From: Nymphalis io
Taxonomy: Eukaryota; Arthropoda; Insecta; Lepidoptera; Nymphalidae
Reading direction: 5' to 3'
Assembly: GCF_905147045.1 (NCBI RefSeq)
Contig: NC_065888.1
Location: 11,661,001 to 11,725,000 of the forward strand
Length of the DNA stretch: 64,000 nucleotides
The notes beneath the pieces are model-generated. The model ran no database searches and was not told where the DNA came from. It saw only the letters and a program-made list of their open reading frames with translations. The translations under genes were made by a program, and so were the position numbers. This document shows positions 22,641 through 33,441 of the stretch, piece after piece (positions within the stretch are counted from its first letter, which is position 1; each line of letters begins with the position of its first letter).

Positions 22641-24064
22641 TTTAGTATATATTTTTAATTGATATGCTTGTGTTGTATACTCTGTGTGTATGAAATTTCA
22701 CCATTTTTCGTCATTCATTCTATAAGTCCGCCTTCTTCTAATCTGCGGAACCCTCAAGTAACGTCTAAAGATTTTTTGTCATTTTAAGTCAATTACAGAA
22801 TATTTATTCAAATTTTAAGGACTGAACTAGTATTAAAATTAATTAATTAGACTTCCATTCAAAGGAATCTGCAGCTGCGATGTAAATGCGAATTTTCATG
22901 TAAACTATTCATTTTCATTTAGAAATATTTTGTAAAGTTTTAACCATGTCTATAAACATTCCTTTCATTTCGCTGGGAAAAGTAAAAGAAATTAATTCTT
23001 GACATATTTTATATTACATTTAATGAATATATTTCCATGTCTTTATTTAATATTTAATACTATTACGACCTTACTTATAAACGTTCCTTAACAGTTGTTT
23101 AGTTAAATACCGATTTCGCTCTTTCTGTCATCATTGATTTGACATTCGAAAGAAGAAGACACAGCATTGTTTATGAGCCCTAATATAATATTTTTAAAAA
23201 TAAAAAATATATAAGATTTTCAAAAATATTATAAATTTTTATATTGCCAATATGTTTGTGTTTTACCACAAATAAAACTTGGTAATAAGTGTTGATGAAA
23301 CTTGTGATGTAACGCATTTGACTAACCTTCACTCTTGCTTTAAAGACATTTAAATGATAGCATTAAAATACATGCGCTGGAAGAAGGTTTTACACCATGA
23401 CTGTGCGTATAAAAAAATAAGAAGCAAAGCGCCTCTTTTGTTCTGTTTTCAACATTTTTAACGATACAAATTGAACTATTACGGAACAGCACTGCTCTCA
23501 ATGTAGAGCAGCAATATCTGATTTATTGAAGCATACACCTGACATACATACCTGACAAATTGACTATGCATCAACAGCTATGATATTATATATATACACT
23601 ATTGGTGTCTTACAACCGGAAAACATATTGATTTAGTTTAGAGAATGAGGAATATTATGTTGTCTACATTTCCTTTGAAATGAATCGTATAGGTAAACAA
23701 TAAATTATTCGACACTATCTAGATATCATAAAAACAAAAGAAACTAATATCACAAAACACTTATAATTTTCTCTTTAAGAACAGCTATTCGTTCGAATTA
23801 TGTAATTTGTTTAGGTGTGTGTCGAGAGCTACGAGCAGGATATTAAAACCACATTAAGCAATACGTCTCCGACCCGAGTTTTGCTCGAGAAAATTCCCAT
23901 TTGATGAAAGGAGGAGCCTGTAACATGTAACAAACGAAGGCGATTACTTGCTATCAAATTGTACTTAAGCATCAAATTATAACTTATAGGATATTTTTTT
24001 AATGCATCCCAAGTCTAGTGTCTGTCAGTCCTTCTGTCACAGTCTATTATTCTTAGTCCTTAGT
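22641..24064. other. AT-rich spacer holding one copy of an unnamed repeat
   Basis: No gene recognised. The repeat copy at 23069-23173 is listed separately. Confidence 0.4.
23069..23173 (+). repeat. Unnamed dispersed repeat X, copy 1
   Basis: Core: GTTTAGTTAAATACCG, TTTCTGTCATCATTGATTTG, ACATTCGAAAGAAGAAGACA and GCATTGTTTA. The same order of blocks returns at 28158, 50983 and 63531. No terminal inverted repeat, tail or coding sequence was recognised, so its class is unknown. Confidence 0.6.
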
Positions 24065-24346
24065 AGTAACAGCCTGTGAATGCCCCACTGCTGGGCTAAG
24101 GCCTCCTCTCCCTTTTTGAGGAGAAGGTATGGAGCTTATTCCTCCACGCTGCTCCAACGCGGGTTGGTGGAATACACATGTGGCAGAACTTCAGTAAAAT
24201 TTGACACATGCAGGTTTCCTCACGATGTTTTCCTCCACCGTCAAGCACGAAATGAATTATAAACACAAATTAAGCACATGAAAATTCGGTGGTGCTTGCC
24301 CGGGCTTGAACCCGTGATCATCGGTTAAGATTCACGTGTTCTTATC
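24065..24346 (-). mobile_element. S1-family SINE, nearly full length
   Basis: AACAGCCTGTGAATGCCCCA begins the copy (3' end). CGGGCTTGAACCCGTGATCA is the B-box region. It stops at TTCACGTGTTCTTATCGTCG, so the first ~20 bases of the tRNA-like head are lost. A 60-codon frame inside it is incidental. Confidence 0.88.
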
Positions 24347-24610
24347 GTCGTGTTCTTCTACAGTAATAATAATTTATGCTATTCATCCGTGATAAACACT
24401 AAACTAATATTGATTTTGTAGGACAATTTAGGAAATAAAAAAATGTATACTTTAAGTGATAGAGTTAAAAAGAATTTCGTTATAAATGTTTTTTCAAATT
24501 TAGAACTCAATTGTTTGCAAATTTTCGAGAAATTATACGAAAATCGAGCATTATCCTTCTCTTAAGCTACTGAGCCTAAAAGCTTGCGTTACGTGTTGTC
24601 ACTTTACTGA

Positions 24611-24661
24611 ATAATTTAATGAAATTAGTAATTTAATGAAAGTAGTAATTTAATGAAATTA
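24611..24661. repeat. 17-bp tandem repeat, three copies
   Basis: The unit GTAATTTAATGAAATTA is present three times in a row, with one or two substitutions. Confidence 0.75.
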
Positions 24662-24784
24662 TAAAGGAAACTGCATAATTATATTTAAATTATAAAAAAA
24701 TACAATAATTATTATATAATATATATTTCCTGAAAATAATTGACAAAATCAAAGATAACTTTACTTAAATTTATATGACCGTAG

Positions 24785-24814
24785 GTAGGTACCTACTGGG
24801 TAGGTACCTACTGG
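24785..24814. repeat. 15-bp palindromic tandem duplication
   Basis: GTAGGTACCTACTGG occurs twice without mismatch, immediately before the S2 head. The core GTAGGTACCTAC is a perfect palindrome. Confidence 0.8.
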
Positions 24815-25108
24815 TGGTAGAGCTTTGTGCAAGCTCGTCTGGGTAGGTACCACCCACTCACTCATCAGATATTCTACCGCAAAACAGCAGTACTTGGTAT
24901 TGTTGTGTTCCAGTTTGAAGGGTGAGTGAGCCAGTGTAATTACAGGCACAAGGGACATAACATCTTAGTTGCCAAGGTTGGTGGCGCATTGGTGATGTAA
25001 GCGACGGTTAACATTTCTTACAATGCCAATGTCTAAGGGCGTTTGGTGACCACTTACCATCAGGTGGCCCATATGCTTCTTTATTCCTTCCTATTCTATA
25101 AAAAAAAG
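24815..25108 (+). mobile_element. Full-length S2-family short interspersed element
   Basis: From GGTAGAGCTTTGTGCAAGCT to CTTCCTATTCTATAAAAAA. It is close to consensus, with a CACTCACT duplication near 24854. Confidence 0.9.
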
Positions 25109-25616
25109 ACAGAGTGGATTTTTATATTGTAATGCAAACTGATTTCAATATTGTAATACATAATGGAATTTGCGCGACGAATGTATAAACCTTGTTAGTG
25201 GTATAAATTTAAAATAAATAAAATCAAAGGAAATATCTATAAAACGTTAAATCAAATACAACGAATAAAAATCAAGATATAGTGACTGATATTATTGCGA
25301 AGTTTTTCCAGAAAATACCTCAGCGATCCAATAAACAAGAAAACAACTGAAATTTCAGTACATTTGCCTCGATTTCTGTTAGCGGTCTAGGGAATACGTT
25401 TTCCATATCAATAAATCCATATGCCGTGAAATAGGATTACAAGCACGATCGAATCGAATGCGACTGATGGGCGGATATTAATTAAATTGACTTCAGGTTT
25501 TATATACGCACACACGTATATCATTAATTAAACGAAAAACTCATTAGGCATATGTAAATATTACGCTGTGATTTTAATAACTTTAAATAAAATTGATATT
25601 ATAACCATGTGAATCG

Positions 25617-25830
25617 ACGCGTGTGTGTAGGCATAAACAAACACATTTGTATAAATGTGTTATTTGCGATTGTGCTTATTGCACACCTCACAATTTTTAT
25701 TACATTTTTTGTGTACATATTACGCGTGCCTGTAGGCGTTTACACACGTTTGTACAAATGTGTGTTTATGCAAATTATTATTATGTTATTTGCGAATATG
25801 TACATATCACAATTTATAAGTTGTTATATA
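25617..25830. repeat. Imperfect 105-bp tandem duplication with internal inverted repeat
   Basis: ACGCGTGTGTGTAGGC at 25617 and ACGCGTGCCTGTAGGC at 25722 start two related stretches that share TTATTTGCGA and CACAATTT blocks. In addition GCATAAACAAACACATTTGT (about 25631) faces ACAAATGTGTGTTTATGC (about 25754) as an inverted repeat. The overlapping frames at 25609-26006 follow from this structure and have no known motif. Confidence 0.5.
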
Positions 25831-25892
25831 TTTTGTTTCAGATTATAAAGAAAAAAGTAAATGGCAGTAAACGTTTCCACTACATGCCAAAG

Positions 25893-26075
25893 GTTTGCCG
25901 GATTATTTCGCCACGCTACTCCGATACGGGATCTGGCTACAACTGTGGTAGAAATCCGACAGATGGAAAATTTTCTCACGATATTTATCTTTACAATCGA
26001 ACATGAGATAAATTATAAATAGCGCAATCCCGGATTTGAACCTGTTATTTTCAGTTAAGTTTACAACACAGGGCG
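25893..26075 (-). mobile_element. Old S1-family SINE relic
   Basis: CCACGCTACTCCGATACGGG, TTCTCACGATATTTATCTTT, GAGATAAATTATAAA, CCCGGATTTGAACCTG and CAGTTAAGTTT follow the reversed S1 order with many changes. Confidence 0.6.
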
Positions 26076-27607
26076 ATTGGATCAGATTTCAGAGTTAGTT
26101 AATACATTTTACGTGTCACAGGATAAACGTTTTAAATTAGAAGTAGTCCTTGTAACATTGAATTTCTATCTCTTTCTCGTGACATGAACTCACAATATTC
26201 TCAATCGCAAAGTCATGTGGAATTGCAGTCCAACACGACAATACCGACAGTTTAAAATTCTTCCTTTTACTGGATTCGAATGCGGATCCTCGTATTGTGG
26301 CAATCGGCCTCATATTAAATACAGGCACATTCGTTACCCACTATACCTAAGGGGCTTAAAACTAAACATATAACAAATATATGTACAAATTGCGTCAGTT
26401 CGTAAAGAGACGCTGATATACATAACACATGTTTACGTCTACACCGTGTCGTGAGTATATTTATCTGTAGTCACATTTTATGCAAAGCAGAAAATACTTT
26501 ATACGCTGTTAGCCCAGAAAAATGAGCTCTATTGCGTAATAGAAAAAGAAAAAGACTGCGTAGTCTTTTTTAATTCTTTTAATAAATAATCTTATTACAT
26601 AGACTAATTGCATTACTTTTTTTATTTGTGCATTTGTAATACATAGTGCATTATAAGACAGATTAAAAAGAAGAGTTATCATTTTTGTAGATTTGTAAAA
26701 AGGTAACGAAGGTTTAATAAATAGCTCAATAGTCGACACAATGTGACACAAAAAAAGTGCTTTTAATTAGACAATTTTCCTTCTATAGGATGAACAAATT
26801 GAAAAGTTTTTTTATTAAAGTATGTTAAAAACTAAATAAGACGACATTTTTTTTTTTATAATATAAATAATTTGTACGTTATCTATCTTTTTGAATACTG
26901 TTTGTTTTATAATACTATTTATGAGTAATACTTTATTTACTTACGCTTCTGCACCCTTCAATTACCTTACAACCAATTAAGGGCGATTTATGTTGCTGTC
27001 ATACAGTTTAACGGTGAGTGAATCGAGTGAGTGAGTGACTTAATTTTCACTACGTATTGTAGTGTACTATACATAGTAGAACTATAGTTTGCCCTATATA
27101 TTTGTATTTCATTGTCCATATCTGATGACATACATTCGTTTTATGTATATTTATTAAGGAAGGCTGACTGACGACTATCAGAAAGCTGTGTGTGAAGAGA
27201 TTTTTTTTTTGTTTTTATCCATAGTCATAGCTGATGTATTAATTATTTTTTTAATAATTAATATGTATAGTATAAAGCATTGTAACTATTAATATATATT
27301 AACATCTATTGTATGTGTCTGAATTTATTTAAAAAAATATTCAAAAAGTTTATTATCTATTGTTAGATAATAAGAAATTTAAACACAAATAAATAAATAA
27401 TATCGTCAAGAATTATTACTTACCATCAATTTCTAAAAATACGATTAAGGTCAGATTTACAAATTCGACTAAATGGTCAACGCTCATTGGTAAAATATTA
27501 CGTCATCGGCTGCTATTGTCTGATGTTGCTATTGTCAAATTAGTTAATCTGGCTGTAATCAGAGTTTCAGAAAATGAAATTAAGGGATGATTTGGAGATT
27601 AATTAGA
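26076..27607. other. AT-rich spacer, no gene recognised
   Basis: A weak tRNA-like B-box on the - strand (GCATTCGAATCC, about 26270-26281) might mark another old SINE, but no body could be matched. Frames at 26137-26751 are low complexity. Confidence 0.35.
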
Positions 27608-27741
27608 GCAAGGCGGGGACGGCTAGTACAGAACATTCTTCCTGACTGTACTGGCCGTCGTCGCGTTTGGACTCTACTACCACTTACCATCAGGTGGAGT
27701 AGTCATTTGCCGGCATATCCCGGCACATATAAAAAAAAATT
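27608..27741 (+). mobile_element. 3'-end fragment of the Jockey-like LINE
   Basis: GACGGCTAGTACAGAACATT, CTGGCCGTCGTCGCGTTTGG, CTACTACCACTTACCATCAG, then CATTTGCCGG and CACATATAAAAAAAAA reproduce the 3' end of the LINE at 47890-48693. It is a 5'-truncated insertion ending in poly-A. The 60-codon frame across it is incidental. Confidence 0.8.
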
Positions 27742-28027
27742 TAAAGAGCGTCTTATTCTTATTAATTAAGGATAAAAAGAAAAAACCTCTTAATTTACCT
27801 CAAATATTTTTTGTTTTAGTTTAAAAAGATGGACGGTTAATAGACAAGGCTATTTAAATATAAAAGAATTTCAAGCTTCGTTAGAGATTTTTCAGTTTTA
27901 AGGTAATGAGTTCTTTATTATATTTAACTAAAGTTTTTTTTTTTTTTTAAATAGAATTTTATTTTATTTCTGATATTATAATTTAATAAAATATATTTTT
28001 CATTTAGGATTTATATGCGAATAATTT

Positions 28028-28090
28028 TTTAGCTATCCCGCGGAAATCCTTGTGTGATCCGGGATAAGACGTGCCTATTATATGTCAATT
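28028..28090 (+). repeat. Fragment of a dispersed repeat (CCCGCGGAA type)
   Basis: TTTTTTAGCTATCCCGCGGA, then TTGTGTGATCCGGGATAAGA resembles a common lepidopteran repeat internal block. Borders are not visible. Confidence 0.35.
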
Positions 28091-28157
28091 TTATTCAGAA
28101 TTATTATGAACTACATATAATAAAACCTTTTTTTATAATATTTTTTATTATTCAACG

Positions 28158-28264
28158 GCCGTACTTATAGGCATTGCGTAGCGGCTGTTGAGTTAAAAAC
28201 TCATTTACCTCTTTTTGTCCTTATTGAATTGACATTCGAACGAAGAAGACACTGCATTGTTTAA
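28158..28264 (+). repeat. Unnamed dispersed repeat X, copy 2
   Basis: GAGTTAAAAACTCATTTACC, TTATTGAATTGACATTCGAA and CGAAGAAGACACTGCATTGT match copy 1. The similarity also covers CCGTACTTATAGGC upstream (CCTTACTTATAAAC in copy 1). Confidence 0.6.
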
Positions 28265-28289
28265 CTAATCACCAGCTAATCAAGAGCAC

Positions 28290-28608
28290 TAATTAATAAT
28301 AATAATGTCCTTCGGACCGATTTCGGCCACGGCGGGTAATCTCTAGCGCGTAATTAGCCAACTGTGCAGGACATATTGTAGTGCACGCAAACAAAAGTGC
28401 ACTCTCTATTCCCCCACTCTCATAATCCGATGGGACGACAATCCGACACGACCGAAAAGAGTTCAGGTGCAGAACCAACGGCTTTACGTGCCTTCTGAGG
28501 TACGGGAGAGTACACACTTCCAACTTCCAAACTCCAGGCTGCTACTGAGAATTTTCGACAGAAAAATATAATAACATTTTATTGGCCTGATCTGGGATTT
28601 GAACCTCT
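28290..28608 (-). mobile_element. S3-family SINE lacking most of the tRNA-like head
   Basis: It starts with the ATT/AAT tail and GACCGATTTCGGCCACGGCG, continues through AATCCGACACGACCGAAAAG, and stops at TGGCCTGATCTGGGATTTGA, just after the B-box. The A-box half is missing. Confidence 0.85.
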
Positions 28609-29139
28609 AAAGAATATTTAATATTATTCATTTTAATATTGTTTATAACATAACTAATTCACGACCATTAAAATTAATGCTTAATTTAATTAGGATGTTT
28701 TAAAAAAGCGTTTTAAGATGCGTATGCGTGTTGCTTCAGACATTGTTTGATTCTTTACGAAGAATTTATTCGATGACATAACAATAATTCGTTTAAACTA
28801 AACTCATATTAACTGTCAATTCCTTAACACTAAAACGGGTCAACGTTCCATGAGATAACGTAGAACCCAATTATTTCAGGCGCTTTGACCTTTATTCTAA
28901 CTATCTACGCTTCGTAGACTACGGCTAACTCGTAAAGAGAGGAAATTCAAGTCATTTTGACTTATCTTCAGAATACAAAGAGTACAGTGTCGTAAAGGAA
29001 ACGCGTACGTGAGATATGTTTTATTTTATTTTTTATGAAAATTAGGGAGGGGATACTAATTGTTATGATTGAAATAATATAAAAATTGTTTACTCACATA
29101 ATCTTTAAAACTAGATTACGTGTTTTAATGAGGTAGTAA

Positions 29140-29250
29140 CCACTGCCCATTTCCAGACTCCGGGCTGTTAACGAAAATTTCTGAATGAGAAAAACCGAAA
29201 TTTTTTTTTGGAAATTAAGCCCCGCTACCTGGAGATATGTGACTACATAA
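29140..29250 (-). mobile_element. S3-family SINE relic
   Basis: CCATTTCCAGACTCCGGGCT, then AACGAAAATTTCTGAATGAG and a degraded head AAGCCCCGCTACCTGGAGAT. Diverged, and abutted by the S2 insertion at 29266. Confidence 0.5.
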
Positions 29251-29265
29251 GCTAGCCACTTGACC

Positions 29266-29557
29266 TTTTTTTTTGTATAGAATAGGAAGGCGGACGAGCA
29301 TATGGGCCACCTGATGGTAAGTGGTCACCAAACGCTCTTAGACATTGGCATTGTAAGAAATGTCAACCATCGCTTACATAGCCAATGCGCCTCCAGCCTT
29401 GAGAACTAAGATTTTTTGTCCCTTGTGCCTGTAATTACACTGGCTCACTCACCCTTCAAACCGGAACACAACAATAATAAGTACTGCTGGTTTGCGGTAG
29501 AATATCTGATGAGTGGGTGGTACCTATCCAGACGAGCTTGCACAAAGCTCTACCACC
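29266..29557 (-). mobile_element. Full-length S2-family short interspersed element
   Basis: From a T run plus TATAGAATAGGAAGGCGGAC to GCACAAAGCTCTACCACC; near consensus. Confidence 0.9.
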
Positions 29558-30124
29558 ATCTAACCTTGAACTATGAGACAATATTTTAAGTTTAAAAGGG
29601 AACTTTACGTTATGTTGACTTTTGCAAAATTCAATTTGGCTTTGGTAAAACACCAAAACAGTGTATCTTTTAGAATTTAATTAATATGTCGCGCTTATGA
29701 GCAAGTATATGTATTTGCGCAGGGAACCATAATGGAATTATCCTCAAGCATCAAAGAGTCGTTAGGTCAAAGGATCAGGTCTATATTTTGCAACATACCA
29801 CGGGGATAGCAACAGCGTAATATCTAATTTCTGAAAAGCACTTCTCAGGATTATGTACACTGTGGATTACTCGTCTGGAAAATAGCTTTTCTAGTATGTC
29901 TATGTATCTATCATTTGAGACATTTCTTAAGTAAAGAGATAATGTAATTAATGCTCGTAATATAGCATGTTTATATAGGGAATAGTATTAATTGCAGACA
30001 TTATTTACAAACATTATATATGTATATCAAATATACTGTTTGTAACAAAACAAACAACTAAAATAAAAATAACACATGACAATGAACATATAAATATATA
30101 TATTCGCCTATACCGTATACTTTG
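29558..30124. other. AT-rich spacer, nothing recognised
   Basis: No open frame of interest and no repeat-family match. Confidence 0.4.
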
Positions 30125-30222
30125 ACTGCCTCGTTGATCTAGTGGCTAGATGTAAGGTCGCAGACCCAGAGGTCCTGGGTTCAAATCCCAGGTCGAGCCA
30201 ATAAAAAGTTATTGGGTTTTTA
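30125..30222 (+). mobile_element. S3-family SINE, head only
   Basis: GACTGCCTCGTTGATCTAGT to GGGTTCAAATCCCAGG and AATAAAAAGTTATTGGGTTT is close to consensus. The copy then breaks off after ~98 bases, so the body is absent. This 3' truncation is unusual for a retroposon, which normally loses its 5' end; deletion after insertion is one explanation. The head might be scored as a tRNA by folding programs, but the attached S3 spacer argues against a tRNA gene. Confidence 0.82.
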
Positions 30223-32257
30223 AATCGGTCGTTGAATGAAAAAAAATGAAAGGTCGAATGTTGCTTCACAGCATAATAGTGCTAAGGGCACATAATAATA
30301 TTTATAAGAGATTCCGGTCATCGTAGTGAAGTAAAATATAAAATTTAATTCTAATCAGCTTTTAAATACGTATATTTCAAAAAATTGTGTGATTTTCGAA
30401 CAAATAGACGAATAAGAATAGTATAACATTACATACACAGATCATTCCTATGAAAAATAATCCCTATAATTAAGGTCGTATGTGAACAAGAAAATATACA
30501 GAGATTTTGTCTTATTGTAGTTTGTGAAACTTTAAAGTTATTGTTAAGACAGAAAGATAAGTTTTCGCTTTAAAAATAAACTTCTTTGACATCAATAACT
30601 CAACAGAAGAGGGTTTAAATTAATCGATAATCGAAGGTTCTATTTTATGCCTTTAGACTACGTAAAAGTAAAAACTTGCCGATTTCACGTTAACGATAGC
30701 CTTGAATATATACAAAAGCAATATATACAGGAGTAAGAATAAAACTTGAATTTGAAAGAGGAGGGAATAAAAACTTTTGACGCATTCAATTCTTTGTCTT
30801 AAAGGTGGCACTAATTCAATTATCGACAGCGATCCTTAGAGAAGTCCAATTTTCCGTTCCATTATCACGGCAGCGTTGGAAAAATCGTTGGCAACTTTAA
30901 TCTTGTTAGTAATAGACTTGTTAGGGTAAGGTATCGTTTTATTCAAATCTCGCTTAATCCTATCAAATTTAGGATTCTATTTATATTATTATGCATCGCT
31001 GAATTGATTATTGTTTTTACAATTGCTATTATGTTAAGAAAATGAATAAATATGGCATTACACAGAAAATATGTGAAATTAATATTTATTTATTTCCAAG
31101 AAAACACGAGTATATAAATTTAATTTTATATTATTTTTGCGATAAATTTTTTTTATGGTGTAAAAGACCTAATTCACATAACTCGACATCGTGAGAAAGT
31201 CTGTATGTGTGATGATATTTTAGACTATGTGTAAACCACTGTGGCAGCGTAGTTAAATAAGCTTCAATACTTCGCCCTAAATGAATGGAATACCTATTCC
31301 CAATTGAGAAATATTTACGGCCTATTAAATAACTTATATATAAATACTATTACATTTATTGTTTGGATATAATTATACGTTACAATATATGTATGTTTAA
31401 ATTAGATATTCATATATAATAAGGATTCAATGCGTGATGATTGTATGCCCTAAGATTTATTATTAAAGAATAGTACTAATGATTTGTATGAATATAAATT
31501 TCTCTCCAAATTAAGCTAAGCTAGTACTTAAGTTGAGTGACTGGTACTATCACGTTGATAATCGGCCCTTATACAACTATTAAGGCTTAAGCTATTGAAA
31601 AATTTAAGAGGCTATAAGAGGTCGTTATTTTAGCAATACAGCTGTTTCCCTCAAATTTCTTATATACTATGCCATTACATACTATTTTAGCTATTGAAGT
31701 TGCATGCTAACGACTTACGAAAATGACGAGATTAAAGTAATCTATATAATTATCAGATCACTCGAAGTTAAAAAATGATTATATATAGTGAACATCAGCA
31801 CGGTACAACAAGTAAGGATATATCTAAGAGCCTTGATGAAATTTTGTAACCTCCAAACATAATAATACATAAATAACATTTTAAAGACTTGATGTTTATT
31901 GAAAACTGTCATAGACAAAAAGCAAACGAACTGTATTATGTCTCAGTAAAAGAATAGAGCTTAAATCTCATTGCTTGTAACGTTTAATTTTTTAAACGTT
32001 ACGTCTAAAAATGCTGCACTATGACTATGACCTTGTAGTTCTAATTCATTGCCCCCAAAGAACTACTTCGTTAAACAATTGATCCCATGACGTTTATTAG
32101 GCGCATTCGTCAGGTACACACATCACTAACCATAATGTTAGTGATTTGCCCTCGACTTTGCTCGCTTGTTAGGGGAAAGAGTTGGTGTTAGATACAAAAT
32201 AGTAGCTTATGTCCTTCATCGGGTTCAAGCTTGCTTCATACCGAATTTCAGCAAAAT
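30223..32257. other. AT-rich spacer with SINE relic and a small hairpin
   Basis: At about 31225-31325 a faint S1 relic may exist (CACTGTGGCAGCGTAGTTAA). At 31977-32002 there is a hairpin with perfect 10-bp arms GTAACGTTTA/TAAACGTTAC. No gene was recognised. Confidence 0.4.
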
Positions 32258-32511
32258 TGAGTATGGTTGGTGGAAGCTTGCCATTTCAGGTTGTGGGTTC
32301 GATTCCCACCCAGGACAGATATTTGTGTGCATGAACATGTCTGTTTGTCCTGTGTCTGGTTATAATTATCTATATAAGTAAGTATTTACAAAAGAGAAAT
32401 TATATATGTAGTATATCAGTTGTCTGGTTTTCATAGTACAAGCTCTGTACAAGCTTAGTTCCGGATCAGATGGCCGTGTGTGAAAAATGTCCCAGGATAT
32501 TAATATTATTA
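32258..32511 (+). mobile_element. S4-family SINE (tRNA-derived head)
   Basis: TATGGTTGGTGGAAGCTTGC is an A-box-side match and GTGGGTTCGATTCCCACCC a B-box. CCAGGACAGATATTTGTGTG, AACATGTCTGTTTGTCCTG, GTATTTACAAAAGAG and AATGTCCCAGGATATTAATA then follow. The body is shared with 40769 and 41387, which identifies it as a SINE and not a tRNA gene. Confidence 0.78.
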
Positions 32512-33429
32512 TTCATCAAAATCGATTTGAAGATTTAGCCGTGGAAGCTTAATAGACAGACAGATGCGTTCGAATTTATAATATAATAGCATAAATTAAC
32601 GTAACATCAAAGTATTAATGTAAATATTAAAGTCGTTCCCCTAAAATTTAAGCATTCACGGAATTTGTCACTAAGCTACTAAAATTACAAATGCGAAACT
32701 TTCTTTATTTTTCCATTCAGTTATGAGCTTTATAATCTGTTTGACATTGTATATTCGATTTCGAATTTCGAATTTATTCTAGCAGAAGTTGTGCAAAGTA
32801 AAATTAGTTCATTAATGTTTTTAAAATCGCGTTCACACGATTCAATTTTATTCAGTCAACTGTTAATTCAATAGGTAACAATTTGAACCGAACAGACATT
32901 AAACTAAATTGAAATAACAAAAATCGATATAAATATTCTATAAAATTATTATACTATAATTGAATTTCAAATTGTTCAAACATTCACCAAGTATTATTTG
33001 AAGTGACTATAAGTAAAAAAATTGCATTAATTTACTGATTACATAAAGGTAAAACCCTGATAAGATATTATTTAAAGCAATACCAGACCAACTTAGAAGA
33101 TAGACTGTTGAATAAATGATTGTAAATTATAATCGATATTATAATCGATCAGTTGCTCAAAAGAAGAAAGCATCAGTCACGTAGTATTTCTTAGACGTCC
33201 TTGCCCGCATCCGGCTTAGACGTGCTCGGACAAAGTGTGATTGATTGGCTTGCTTGGAGCCGGCACTTTCCCAGACACCAATAATCGTAATATTGGAGTT
33301 ATTGGACAGAAGAGATGAATCATTCCCGGACATTAATTAACAGGTTACAAATTAAAGGTTTGTTTTTGTATTACGCAATGGAAGAACGATTCGATTTATG
33401 ATATTTTCATACAATTCATTTACATAGAG
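32512..33429. other. Spacer before the RTE insertion
   Basis: A somewhat GC-richer stretch lies at about 33165-33280 (CGTCCTTGCCCGCATCCGGC). It has no convincing frame and was not assigned. Confidence 0.35.
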
Positions 33430-33441
33430 TTAATTTATATA
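33430..33441. repeat. Left target-site duplication (12 bp) of RTE
   Basis: TTAATTTATATA, repeated exactly at 36611-36622. Confidence 0.75.

Noticed and set aside
25609..26006. 127-codon overlapping frame, one of the longest outside LINEs
   Set aside because: It runs across a tandem/inverted duplication and an S1 relic and is rich in Tyr, Ile and Cys from GTGT/ATAT sequence.
30125..30200. Possible tRNA gene with A- and B-box
   Set aside because: The same head plus the AATAAAAAGTTATTG spacer occurs in the S3 SINE at 10509, so this is a SINE head.
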